Below, one piece after another: positions 52,614 to 61,335 of a stretch of DNA of 64,000 nt. The notes under the pieces were generated by a model, which saw only the letters and a list, made by a program, of their open reading frames with translations, did not search any database and had not been told where the DNA came from. A program made the position numbers and the translations under genes. Origin of the DNA: Listeria monocytogenes (GTDB lineage: Bacteria; Bacillota; Bacilli; Lactobacillales; Listeriaceae); contig NZ_CP054041.1 in assembly GCF_013282665.1 (NCBI RefSeq), positions 816,501 through 880,500 of the forward strand, given 5' to 3'. Position 1 is the first letter of the stretch; every line of letters starts with the position of its first letter.

Positions 52614-53885
52614 TTATTTTTTAAACATCTCTTCTTGCAATAATTCATAAAAAGCTTCATTATTCTCTGTTTTCTTCAAATAGCGTACGAAACGTTCGGA
52701 AATATCTAGTCCATCGCTTTGTTTTGGCATTGCTTTACGAATTTTCCAAAGTTGTTCTAAGCGCTCTTTGGATAGGAGTAGTTCTTCTTTTCTTGTTCCA
52801 GAACGGCGCATATCGATTGCCGGGAAGACGCGGCGCTCGGCAAGTTGACGATCGAGATGTAATTCCATGTTTCCCGTTCCTTTGAATTCCTCGTAAATAA
52901 CGTCGTCCATTCGAGAACCCGTGTCAACTAAGGCTGTGGCAAGAATGGTTAAGCTTCCACCCTCTTCAATATTACGAGCAGCTCCAAAGAAGCGCTTCGG
53001 TCTATGAAACGCAGCAGGATCAATCCCCCCGGAAAGCGTTCGACCACTTGGCGGAATCACTAGGTTATAGGCTCTCGCAAGTCGAGTAATACTATCCATT
53101 AAAATAACCACATCACGTTTTTGTTCTACTAAGCGCATCGCCCGTTCAAGAACCAGTTCTGCTACTTTAATGTGATTTTCAGGCACTTCATCAAATGTAG
53201 AACTGACAACATCCGCCTTTACAGAACGTTCGATATCAGTTACTTCTTCCGGACGCTCATCAATTAACAAGACTATCAATTCCGACTCTGGATGATTAGT
53301 AGTAATCGCGTTCGCAATCTCTTTAAGCAATACTGTTTTACCTGCTTTTGGCGGAGCTACAATAAGTCCGCGTTGACCAAAGCCGATTGGTGAAATCAAA
53401 TCAATCGTTCTTGTGGAAATGGGATTTTTGCCTGTTTCTAAATGAATTTGACGATTTGGATAAAGCGGTGTTAGTCCTGGGAAATGCACTCTTTCTTTAG
53501 CCACTTCTGGATTTTCTCCATTGACGGCCTCAACATGAAGTAAGCCAAAATAACGTTCATTTTCTTTTGGAGGACGAACTTTTCCAGAAACCTTATCCCC
53601 AGTTCTTAACTCGAAACGTCTAATTTGGGAAGCAGAAATATAAATATCTTCCGAACTAGAAGAATAGTTAATAGGACGTAAGAAACCAAAACCTTCATTC
53701 GGAATAATTTCTAATACACCTTCCATGAAGAAAAATCCTTCTTTTTCTGCGTTTGATTTTAATAAAGCAAAAATCAATTCTCGTTTAGTTAATTTGCTAT
53801 AATAGGCAATTTTGTGTTCTTTTGCTAAAGCATAGATCTCTTTTATTGTTAAACTTTCTAAGTATGCAATGGACAGTTTAGCCAT
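52614..53885 (-). CDS. rho: Transcription termination factor Rho
   Basis: 423 residues. N-terminal Rho-N helix bundle ([18 protein letters not shown]), cold-shock-like RNA-binding domain ([16 protein letters not shown]), and RecA-type ATPase with Walker [12 protein letters not shown], Walker [14 protein letters not shown] and the R and Q loops. Hexameric RNA helicase that ends transcripts. AAAGGTGG precedes the ATG. Confidence 0.96.
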   Translation of the reverse strand: MAKLSIAYLESLTIKEIYALAKEHKIAYYSKLTKRELIFALLKSNAEKEGFFFMEGVLEIIPNEGFGFLRPINYSSSSEDIYISASQIRRFELRTGDKVSGKVRPPKENERYFGLLHVEAVNGENPEVAKERVHFPGLTPLYPNRQIHLETGKNPISTRTIDLISPIGFGQRGLIVAPPKAGKTVLLKEIANAITTNHPESELIVLLIDERPEEVTDIERSVKADVVSSTFDEVPENHIKVAELVLERAMRLVEQKRDVVILMDSITRLARAYNLVIPPSGRTLSGGIDPAAFHRPKRFFGAARNIEEGGSLTILATALVDTGSRMDDVIYEEFKGTGNMELHLDRQLAERRVFPAIDMRRSGTRKEELLLSKERLEQLWKIRKAMPKQSDGLDISERFVRYLKKTENNEAFYELLQEEMFKK

Positions 53886-53954
53886 ATATGTACCACCTTT
53901 TTGAGTTAATAAATAGTATTAGGAATAAATGATACTGGAGGGATTTAGAGGGAA

Positions 53955-53990
53955 GGCTGAAACGACTTGATTCGCTCAGCCTCATTTTTT
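53955..53990 (+). terminator. Terminator-like hairpin reading on the plus strand between murZ and rho
   Basis: AGGCTGA/TCAGCCT stem with a 15-base loop followed on the plus strand by TCATTTTTT. Both flanking genes are on the minus strand, where the stem is not followed by Ts. It could end an antisense transcript, or act as a non-terminator hairpin in the rho leader. Confidence 0.5.
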
Positions 53991-55260
53991 ATAATTTTGT
54001 TTCTGCTGCGCTACTACGAGTAATGTTTGCGCCAATAGCAGATAATTTTTCAATAATTTTACTGTAACCACGTTCGATATGTTCCACCCCGTGAATTTCC
54101 GTTTCTCCGTCAGCTAAAAGTGCTGCAATAACAAGCGCTGCACCGGCGCGTAAATCTGTCGCTGTCACTTTAGAACCTTGAAGTTGCACAGGACCACTTA
54201 TGACAGCAGAACGCCCTTCCAGTTTGAACTTGCCACCCATTCGTTCAATTTCCGCAATATGTTTAAAACGGCTTGGATAAATTGTATCGGTGATAACACT
54301 GCTACCTTCTGCGCGTGTTAAAAGAGCAGTTAACGGTTGCTGTAAGTCTGTTGGGAAACCTGGATAAGCGTAAGTTTTAATATCTACTTTTTTCACTTTT
54401 TCTACTTCTCCAACAAAAATGGCATCTTCTTCAATATCCATTGGAACGCCCATTTCTGTGAGCTTTGCAATGATTCCTTCTAAATGGGTGGGGATGACAT
54501 TTTCGATTCGTACGCCCTTCCCAGATGCTGCTGCAAGTACCATGAATGTCCCTGCTTCGATTCGGTCTGGAATAATTGTATGATGACAACCGTGCAAATG
54601 ATCTACGCCAGTAATTCGAATAGTATCAGTTCCTGCACCTTTAATAATTGCTCCCATATTTGTTAAAAGCGTTGCAACATCAATAATTTCTGGCTCTTTA
54701 GCTGCATTTTCGATAACCGTTTTTCCTTTTGCACGAACAGCTGCTAGCATGATATTAATGGTCGCTCCAACGCTTACTACATCTAGATAAATCCGTGCGC
54801 CTTTTAATTCATCGGCACGCAAATAAATCGCACCTTGCTCGTTCGTTACTTTTGCGCCTAATGCTTCAAAACCTTTTATATGTTGGTCGATTGGACGCGG
54901 CCCTAAGTAACAACCGCCTGGAAGTCCAATAACCGCTTTTTTAAATCGACCAAGCATTGCACCCATTAAATAATAAGAAGCACGTAATTTCTTCACATTT
55001 CCTGATGGAAGTGGCATAGAAATCATATCTGTTGGATCAATAACTGCTGTTTTATTATCATGGCGAACCGTGCCGCCAAGTTCTTCTAAAATATTATAAA
55101 GTGTGTGAACATCCGAAATATCTGGTAAACCTTCTAAAATCACTTCAGACTCCGCCAAAATTGCAGCTGGAATCAAGGCCACCGCACTATTTTTTGCACC
55201 ATCTACTTGCAAAGTGCCAGCTAATTTTTTCCCGCCTTGAATAATCAATTTATCCGTCAC
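53989..55260 (-). CDS. murZ: UDP-N-acetylglucosamine 1-carboxyvinyltransferase, second copy MurZ
   Basis: 423 residues. Same fold as Mur[16 protein letters not shown], catalytic Cys in [32 protein letters not shown]. Low-GC Gram-positives carry two MurA enzymes; the copy beside rho corresponds to Bacillus MurZ (MurAB). I chose a GTG start at 55260 ([10 protein letters not shown]) with GAAGGG seven bases upstream; an ATG at 55308 has no ribosome site. Confidence 0.93.
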   Translation of the reverse strand: MTDKLIIQGGKKLAGTLQVDGAKNSAVALIPAAILAESEVILEGLPDISDVHTLYNILEELGGTVRHDNKTAVIDPTDMISMPLPSGNVKKLRASYYLMGAMLGRFKKAVIGLPGGCYLGPRPIDQHIKGFEALGAKVTNEQGAIYLRADELKGARIYLDVVSVGATINIMLAAVRAKGKTVIENAAKEPEIIDVATLLTNMGAIIKGAGTDTIRITGVDHLHGCHHTIIPDRIEAGTFMVLAAASGKGVRIENVIPTHLEGIIAKLTEMGVPMDIEEDAIFVGEVEKVKKVDIKTYAYPGFPTDLQQPLTALLTRAEGSSVITDTIYPSRFKHIAEIERMGGKFKLEGRSAVISGPVQLQGSKVTATDLRAGAALVIAALLADGETEIHGVEHIERGYSKIIEKLSAIGANITRSSAAETKL

Positions 55261-55340
55261 AAATGTACCCTTCTTTCTTGAAGCTTGTAATACTTTTTCA
55301 TTATCCATTAATTTGTTTTACTTTGCAAGAAGCTTTCTCT

Positions 55341-55376
55341 AAAAAAAGCTGGGAACATTACGGTCCCAAACTTTTT
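55341..55376 (-). terminator. Terminator of the lafABC operon
   Basis: Stem made of TGGGA/TCCCA and outer AAAG/CTTT pairs, 9-base loop, followed on the minus strand by TTTTTTTAG. Confidence 0.75.
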
Positions 55377-55377
55377 A

Positions 55378-56451
55378 TCATTGTGGTATATTTTTTGCTG
55401 GTGCTTTTGCGAGTGCTTCAATACGCGGTTTAATTTTTTTCGAAGCAGTATCTTTTATTAATAAAGCGCCCGCGCCGAAAACGATGCAGCTATAATAAGT
55501 AATAATCCGCCATAAAACAAGTGCCATTAGGAGTTTTGCTGGACCGAGTAACATACCGAATAACAAGGTGAAAGTATACTCAGCTCCCCCAGCCCCTCCC
55601 GGAGTTGGCATGACCGTTGCAAACATAATAATAAACGCATGATACGTAATCGCCATATAAAGGCCAATCCCAGTCACGCCAATCGCCTGTAAAATAAAGA
55701 ACGGAATCGAAAAGTAAATCCAAAGTTGCAATGTAGTATAAAAACAACAACGAACAATCAATTTCCAGTCTTTACCAATTCGGCTGCTTTCTTCATGGAA
55801 AGTAATAATTTTTTCATCTAATGTGTTTCTTAAATTAGCTGCTTTTTCCTTTTTCATAAATAGGCGTGTTGGTATAAGTAATATGTGCACTAGTTTTGTC
55901 GTGAATTTTTGGCTTCTTCCTACTAAAATAAGCGCAACAATGACAAGGACATGTACACCAAAACCGAGTAAAACAAGGAATTTCAGTTGCGTCACGCCAG
56001 TCATTAAATAATGAATACCAAAAATCAAAATAACTAAAAAGTTTAGCACGACCATCGCTTGATAAATAATAAATTTCACAAGCAAAACCGAACTACCGCG
56101 TCCCGCATCCATGCCTTGTTTCGTCAACATAACGAGTTGCGCGGGCTGTCCGCCAGTCGCCATTGGAGTAATCGTATTAAAAAACTGACCAATCATCGTA
56201 ATTCGAAACGACGAAAAAAAACGTTGACCTTTATTGGCTGGTTTCGATGCAGTTTGCAGCACCACAGCTTCCAAAAACCAATAAATAAACATCGCAGCAA
56301 ATGCTGCCAAGAGCCACCAAGGATTCACTTTTAACATCGAAGCAAAAAAAGTGGAGATATCTACGCCTTGAAATTGCCAGATAATGAAACCGATGCTAAT
56401 AGCTAATACAATCGCAATATTAAACAGGTTTTTCTTTGCGCCTCCACTCAC
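55378..56451 (-). CDS. lafC: Multipass membrane protein of the LPG-synthase/flippase-like family, LafC
   Basis: 357 residues, about eight membrane segments, UPF0104/DUF2156-upstream-type fold related to the membrane half of MprF. Family stretches: ITMIGQFFNTITPMATGGQP and ATVMPTPGGAGGAEYTFT. Third gene of the LTA-anchor operon; exact role unknown, possibly glycolipid movement. I chose GTG 56451 with AAGGAG eight bases upstream, overlapping the end of lafB's stop region; an earlier in-frame start at 56496 lies inside lafB. Confidence 0.82.
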   Translation of the reverse strand: MSGGAKKNLFNIAIVLAISIGFIIWQFQGVDISTFFASMLKVNPWWLLAAFAAMFIYWFLEAVVLQTASKPANKGQRFFSSFRITMIGQFFNTITPMATGGQPAQLVMLTKQGMDAGRGSSVLLVKFIIYQAMVVLNFLVILIFGIHYLMTGVTQLKFLVLLGFGVHVLVIVALILVGRSQKFTTKLVHILLIPTRLFMKKEKAANLRNTLDEKIITFHEESSRIGKDWKLIVRCCFYTTLQLWIYFSIPFFILQAIGVTGIGLYMAITYHAFIIMFATVMPTPGGAGGAEYTFTLLFGMLLGPAKLLMALVLWRIITYYSCIVFGAGALLIKDTASKKIKPRIEALAKAPAKNIPQ

Positions 56452-56456
56452 TACCT

Positions 56457-57482
56457 TCACTCCTTCGTTAATAATCCTTGATAAAAGTCCAACCATATTT
56501 CAGCTAGTCGGTCCTCCGAATAATAAGTTGCTCCTCGTTTTGAAGCTTGTAACATTTCATTATAATAATCTGGATCATTTTCTAAACGTTCAATAGCCCG
56601 AATAAATCCAGGGTTGTCCACTTCTTTCACGTAGTAACCATCTAAAATTTCTTCGTACAGATCTAAATTTCGTAATAATATCGGAACATCACAACTCATC
56701 GCTTCCAAAATCGCCATCGGAAATAGCTCATTGTAAGAAGGCATAAAGAACACATCCGCCATATTGATACATGCATTCATTTCTGAACGATCCACAATGC
56801 CAATAAATTTCACGTTACTCGGTGGATTGTCATAAATTTTTTTCAATTCCTCGTAACCCGAAGTAATTTTCCCAAAAGAAAATCCGCCTGCCCAAACAAA
56901 TTGAACATTAGGAAGTTTTTTGGCTACTTCGATAAAATCAAGCACACCTTTACGATGTTGCACTTGACCAATTCCAATCACGGTAAATTTATCCGCTGGA
57001 ATGTCATATTTCGTCCGAGCAAGTCCTTTTTCTCCTTTCGAAATAGGGAAAAAGCTCTTTTTGGAAACGAAATTCGGAATGTAATGAATTTTTTCTTTTG
57101 GAATATTATAAGCTGTAAGTTTCGGAATAAATGATGGGTTTACAACAACAATCTCATCCATTCGTTTGTAAAAACCAATCAAATATTTATAGAAAACCAC
57201 GCGAGCAATCCAAGGTAATTTGAGGCTCCCTTCCATTGTTTCGGGCAAAAAATGGACATATCCAACTCGAACGCCTCGTTTCTTCTTAAAAAAAGTCGAA
57301 AGAAAAAAACGGAAATCAACGGTATGGTAATGCGTGATATCCGCTTTCTCAAAACTATTAATCTTCATATCCATTTCATTCTTATATCGTTCTTCTAGCA
57401 AATTCACAAGTTCGCGGTAAGCTGATGCTACACCCTGACCTTTTACTTTTTCTGCCGAAGATAGCATTGTCAACTTAATCAC
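56457..57482 (-). CDS. lafB: Glycolipid glycosyltransferase LafB
   Basis: 341 residues, GT4-type glycosyltransferase: VIGIGQVQHRKGVLDFIEVA in the donor domain and PSYNELFPMAILEAMSCDVP as the nucleotide-sugar-binding E-x7-E region. In Listeria LafB adds galactose to the glucosyl-diacylglycerol made by LafA, giving the lipoteichoic acid anchor. Overlaps lafA by 8 bp. Confidence 0.9.
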   Translation of the reverse strand: MIKLTMLSSAEKVKGQGVASAYRELVNLLEERYKNEMDMKINSFEKADITHYHTVDFRFFLSTFFKKKRGVRVGYVHFLPETMEGSLKLPWIARVVFYKYLIGFYKRMDEIVVVNPSFIPKLTAYNIPKEKIHYIPNFVSKKSFFPISKGEKGLARTKYDIPADKFTVIGIGQVQHRKGVLDFIEVAKKLPNVQFVWAGGFSFGKITSGYEELKKIYDNPPSNVKFIGIVDRSEMNACINMADVFFMPSYNELFPMAILEAMSCDVPILLRNLDLYEEILDGYYVKEVDNPGFIRAIERLENDPDYYNEMLQASKRGATYYSEDRLAEIWLDFYQGLLTKE

Positions 57483-58758
57483 GCCGCGATGACCTCTCTT
57501 TCCTTTGAACGTGTGTAGAAGATGATAGTGAAAATACTTGTGAAGCTATTTTACTTTTTATTAGCGTGGGCTTTACTTTAATCGTCCCATTCTGGCGCTT
57601 TACTCGGTATATTTCACGAACTTCATTGTACGTAGATTCAATGTTGATTCCAAATTGATCCGCAGAAATAGATTCCACTTTGACACGGCCATTCGTAGCG
57701 ACCAATGTTGCCGTATTTTTGTCCGAAAGTATATTTATTAACAGCGATGCAAGTTCACTATCTTCATCGAATAAAAAGGCAGTTTCTCGGTCGCTTAAAA
57801 AGCCTTCAATACTTTCATCACGTTTGGCAACAACCGGTAATGAAGCTGCCATTGCTTCTGCGTAAGTCAAGCCTTGTGTTTCTGTCGTTGAAGCACTCAC
57901 AAACAAATCACCTAATTGGTAATATAAACTAATATTTTCCCAGTCAACTGCACCAGTGAAAATAACATGGTCTGCTAATTGTTTTTCTTCTACTAATTTT
58001 TCTAAGTCTTTACGCACTGGACCATCACCAACAATGACCAATTTTGCTGTTGTTTTGGTTTGAAGTACTTCTGGCATTGCATTAATAATCGCATCAATAT
58101 TTTTTTCATGCGCAATTCTTCCAAGTGAAAGTATCACTGGATCCGATTCTCCAATGCCGAGTGATTTTTTCAAGTCTAGAATTCGCTGTTTTTCAACTGG
58201 CGCGAATGATGAAATATCTGTGCCTGTTGGAACGGTATACATTAATTTGTGGATACCTTGTTCTTCTAAGTGATGCCTTACTTTTGCTGTTGGAGTGATT
58301 ATAGCGTCATAGCTATCACAAAAAGATTTTGTCATTTTCCCCACCATAGTAGGTGTTAAAATTTTACCTTTCGCAATATAATGCAAGTAATCGACATACA
58401 TTGTGTGGTAGGTATGGATAGAAGGAATATGATATTTTTTAGCAATTCGCTTACCTAAAAGACCTAATGAAAACTCCGTATGTGTGTGAATTATATCTAA
58501 GTCCAAGCGACCTACTAGCTTAATAAACTTATTCATTCCAGCAATTGCTACGCGACGTTCTGGAAAAAAGACGAACGGAATACTTGGTAAACGAAACACA
58601 CGGCCCTCTTCGCTCTCTCTATCAGCGTTTGGGTCAGTTGTTGTAAAAATATATACAGTGTGCCCTTGTTTTCTTAGTTCGTTTTCCATAATCATTATCG
58701 ATGTAGCTACACCGCTAATTTGCGGACTGTAGGTATCCGTAAAAATCCCTATATTCAT
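57475..58758 (-). CDS. lafA: Glycolipid glycosyltransferase LafA
   Basis: 427 residues, GT4 family: NIGIFTDTYSPQISGVATSI at the start, VPTGTDISSF, ILSLGRIAHEKNIDAIINAM and ASTTETQGLTYAEAMAASLP. In Listeria LafA glucosylates diacylglycerol, the first step of LTA anchor synthesis. The C-terminal about 40 residues are basic and Ser-rich. First gene of lafA-lafB-lafC. Confidence 0.9.
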   Translation of the reverse strand: MNIGIFTDTYSPQISGVATSIMIMENELRKQGHTVYIFTTTDPNADRESEEGRVFRLPSIPFVFFPERRVAIAGMNKFIKLVGRLDLDIIHTHTEFSLGLLGKRIAKKYHIPSIHTYHTMYVDYLHYIAKGKILTPTMVGKMTKSFCDSYDAIITPTAKVRHHLEEQGIHKLMYTVPTGTDISSFAPVEKQRILDLKKSLGIGESDPVILSLGRIAHEKNIDAIINAMPEVLQTKTTAKLVIVGDGPVRKDLEKLVEEKQLADHVIFTGAVDWENISLYYQLGDLFVSASTTETQGLTYAEAMAASLPVVAKRDESIEGFLSDRETAFLFDEDSELASLLINILSDKNTATLVATNGRVKVESISADQFGINIESTYNEVREIYRVKRQNGTIKVKPTLIKSKIASQVFSLSSSTHVQRKERSSRRD

Positions 58759-59012
58759 TACTATCGCCTACTCTCTTCCTCGTTGGTTCATTCATCATTT
58801 AATATATTATTATAACATAACTATAATAAGTCGTATCACATAACTAACTACATTATGACTCAATTATTTAGATAAAACATGCGCCTGAAGCATGATTTTT
58901 AATCAGGAATTTAGGAGTGTCTCGTTTTATTAAATGAAAGCTATAGTTATCATACCATATTAGCCTTAATAACGATAATTAAATTCCTTCTATAAAAGTC
59001 CTTCATAATGCA
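58759..59012. other. AT-rich leader and promoter region of lafA
   Basis: No gene. On the minus strand a TATAAT lies about 50 bases before lafA but has no clear -35. A short inverted repeat CATGC/GCATG with a 7-base loop is near 58880-58896. Confidence 0.4.
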
Positions 59013-59059
59013 TAAAAAATAACTGGTAAAATCAACAAGTGATCCTACCAGTTATTTTT
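59013..59059 (-). terminator. Terminator after fbaA
   Basis: 14-bp stem AAAAATAACTGGTA/TACCAGTTATTTTT with a 17-base loop and U-runs on both strands. Confidence 0.88.
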
Positions 59060-59079
59060 ATATCATCATAAAGTTTGTC

Positions 59080-59934
59080 TTACGCTTTACCGTTAGAACC
59101 AAACTCTTGAATTTTTTCTGAAACAGTTTTGATAATCGCGTCCACACCAGGGCCGATTACTTTACGTGGATCATAAACTTTGTCATCAGTAGCTAATTTT
59201 TCGCGAACAGCTGCAGTCCAAACGATTTGGCATTCAGTGTTAACGTTAATTTTGCTGTGACCTAGTTCAATTGCTTTTTTGATTTGGTGTTCAGGAATTC
59301 CAGAACCGCCGTGAAGTACAAGTGGAGCACCTGTAAGTTCGGAGATTTCTTTCATTTCGTCAAAACCAAGAACAGGTTCGCCGTGGTAAGGACCGTGAAC
59401 AGAACCTAATGCTGCAGCAAGTGCATCAATGTTAGCTTCTTTAACTACACGTAAACATTCTTGTGGATCAGCATAGTTGATTCCACCAGTAACTCCGTCT
59501 TCGTCTCCACCAACAGTTCCAATTTCAGCTTCAACAGATACGCCTTTAGCATGCGCATAATCAACAACTTGTTTAGTCATTGCAATGTTTTCGTCGATTG
59601 GGTGGTGAGAGCCGTCGATCATTACAGAAGAAAATCCTGCATCGATAGCCGCTTTACAAGAATCAAAGCTTGAACCATGATCAAGGTGAATCGCAACAGG
59701 TACAGTGATTTTCAGGTCTTCTACAAGTCCTTCAGTCATTTTTACAACTGTTTTGAATCCTCCCATGTATTTAGCAGCTCCTTCAGAAACTCCTAAAATA
59801 ACTGGTGCTTTTTCTGCTTCTGCAGCTTTCAAAATAGCTTGAGTCCATTCAAGGTTGTTGATGTTGAATTGACCAACAGCATATTTTCCAGCTAATGCTT
59901 TTTTCAGCATGTCTGTCATGTTAACGATAGGCAT
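59080..59934 (-). CDS. fbaA: Class II fructose-bisphosphate aldolase
   Basis: 284 residues. Zinc ligands in [13 protein letters not shown], catalytic Asp in the same stretch, [28 protein letters not shown] and [12 protein letters not shown]. Splits fructose-1,6-bisphosphate in glycolysis. GAGGGAGG precedes the start. Monocistronic with its own terminator. Confidence 0.96.
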   Translation of the reverse strand: MPIVNMTDMLKKALAGKYAVGQFNINNLEWTQAILKAAEAEKAPVILGVSEGAAKYMGGFKTVVKMTEGLVEDLKITVPVAIHLDHGSSFDSCKAAIDAGFSSVMIDGSHHPIDENIAMTKQVVDYAHAKGVSVEAEIGTVGGDEDGVTGGINYADPQECLRVVKEANIDALAAALGSVHGPYHGEPVLGFDEMKEISELTGAPLVLHGGSGIPEHQIKKAIELGHSKINVNTECQIVWTAAVREKLATDDKVYDPRKVIGPGVDAIIKTVSEKIQEFGSNGKA

Positions 59935-60070
59935 AATACAATTTCCTCCCTCAGGAATTTAGGAAAACCATTTTGATTTTCCCTAAGATTTGAATTTCCG
60001 CCGTGAAAAATAGTGGCAGCTATTTTCCCCTAACAAACATATGATAACAGATTTGTGATGAATTTACCAT

Positions 60071-60091
60071 AAAAACCAGAAAATTTTCTAG
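60071..60091 (-). terminator. Terminator-like hairpin after the lipid kinase gene
   Basis: Stem CTAGAA/TTCTGG (one G-U), loop AATT, followed on the minus strand by TTTTTATGG. Short stem. Confidence 0.5.
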
Positions 60092-60101
60092 TGAAAACGC
60101 T

Positions 60102-61022
60102 TTAGCCTCTAAGACGGGCTGAAATTCGTTTTTCATCTGCAAATACTTCTAATGCTTCTGGGATTACCTCTAATGTATACGGCGCTTTTCCGCCATATAC
60201 TCCGTCGTAACTTACATTTAAATCTGCATCACTTTTCACTTTGACTTTACTCGTGCGCGCATGAATCACATCTGGACTACTTAAATGCGTCCCTTTTTTA
60301 ATTGAAGCAAAAAGTTGAAATAGTTTTTTTGGAGATACCTTTTTTAAAATTAAAAGTTCGAACATCCCGCTATTTAACTCTGCAGGAGGGCATAATGTTT
60401 CCATTCCGCCGACAGAATTGGATTTATTAACAAAAAACAGTAGAATTTCTCCTTTGAAAATTTCATCATTATAAAAAATTTCTACATTTACCGGAGATAA
60501 TTTCGGAAGAACTGTAAGACCGCTAAATAGATAAGCAAGCCTGCCCCATTTGGATTTCATTGATTCTTTTACCGCATAGGTTATTTCAGTGATTCTGCCC
60601 CCAGCTGCATTATTGATAAAAAACTCATTTTCATTTGCTTTCCCAATATCTACGCGAATAGTTTCTTGGGTGGCTATAATGTGAAGTGCTTCTAATGGAT
60701 CTTTAGCAACATTCAGTGCCCTCGCATAATCATTCGTTGTACCTACTGGTAAAATCCCTAACTTCGGCCTTTTTTCAGCTTGCATTAAGCCATTGACAAC
60801 TTCATTGACTGTTCCATCGCCTCCAGCAGCAATTACTATATCATACCCTGATTCAGCCGCATGTCGCGCAATCTCTGTTGTACTTTTCGGCTTTGGCGTT
60901 GATGGGACTAGCGTTACTTCTAAATTAGCTTCGTTTAAAATTCTTTCCGCATCTGGAAGTAGTTTTCGAAACTTATTTTTCCCAGCTGCAGGATTGTATA
61001 TAATCATCGCTCTCTTCTGCAA
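60102..61022 (-). CDS. Diacylglycerol/lipid kinase family protein
   Basis: 306 residues, DAGK catalytic domain: IYNPAAGKNKFRK at the start, IVIAAGGDGTVNEVVNGL with the GGDGT nucleotide-binding motif, and LGILPVGTTNDYARAL. The closest Bacillus relative is probably DgkB (YerQ), which recycles diacylglycerol left over from lipoteichoic acid synthesis. That activity is inferred; it would link this gene to the laf and LTA theme nearby. Confidence 0.85.
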   Translation of the reverse strand: MQKRAMIIYNPAAGKNKFRKLLPDAERILNEANLEVTLVPSTPKPKSTTEIARHAAESGYDIVIAAGGDGTVNEVVNGLMQAEKRPKLGILPVGTTNDYARALNVAKDPLEALHIIATQETIRVDIGKANENEFFINNAAGGRITEITYAVKESMKSKWGRLAYLFSGLTVLPKLSPVNVEIFYNDEIFKGEILLFFVNKSNSVGGMETLCPPAELNSGMFELLILKKVSPKKLFQLFASIKKGTHLSSPDVIHARTSKVKVKSDADLNVSYDGVYGGKAPYTLEVIPEALEVFADEKRISARLRG

Positions 61023-61335
61023 ATTGCCGCTCCCTCTTTCCTGTAGATGATTTTAGTTTCCTATTTTGCCCTAACGATGTCAACTTGTTTGTCCGAAAAA
61101 GAAAAAATCTTTTCGTTAGAGTCTTTTTACCTATTACCAAATACACAGTTTCGCTTCGTTAAAATTACATTTTGTGTACCATTTTGAAATTATATTACTT
61201 TTCCATTAAAAAACATGTGCAATTAGGTTCATTGTTGTCGATAACCATTGACTACGCCTTGACGTGTTGTCATAATTAGAATTGAATAATTTTGTTTTTA
61301 TTTAAGAGTAGTGCAGTTAGGAGAGGATTTAAACT
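61023..61335 (+). promoter_or_regulatory. Divergent spacer with the ami promoter
   Basis: 313 bases without a gene between the lipid kinase (minus) and ami (plus). On the plus strand TTGACT (61248-61253), 17-base spacer, CATAAT (61271-61276) is the best promoter, about 60 bases before the ami start. No clear WalR-type repeat was seen. Confidence 0.55.
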
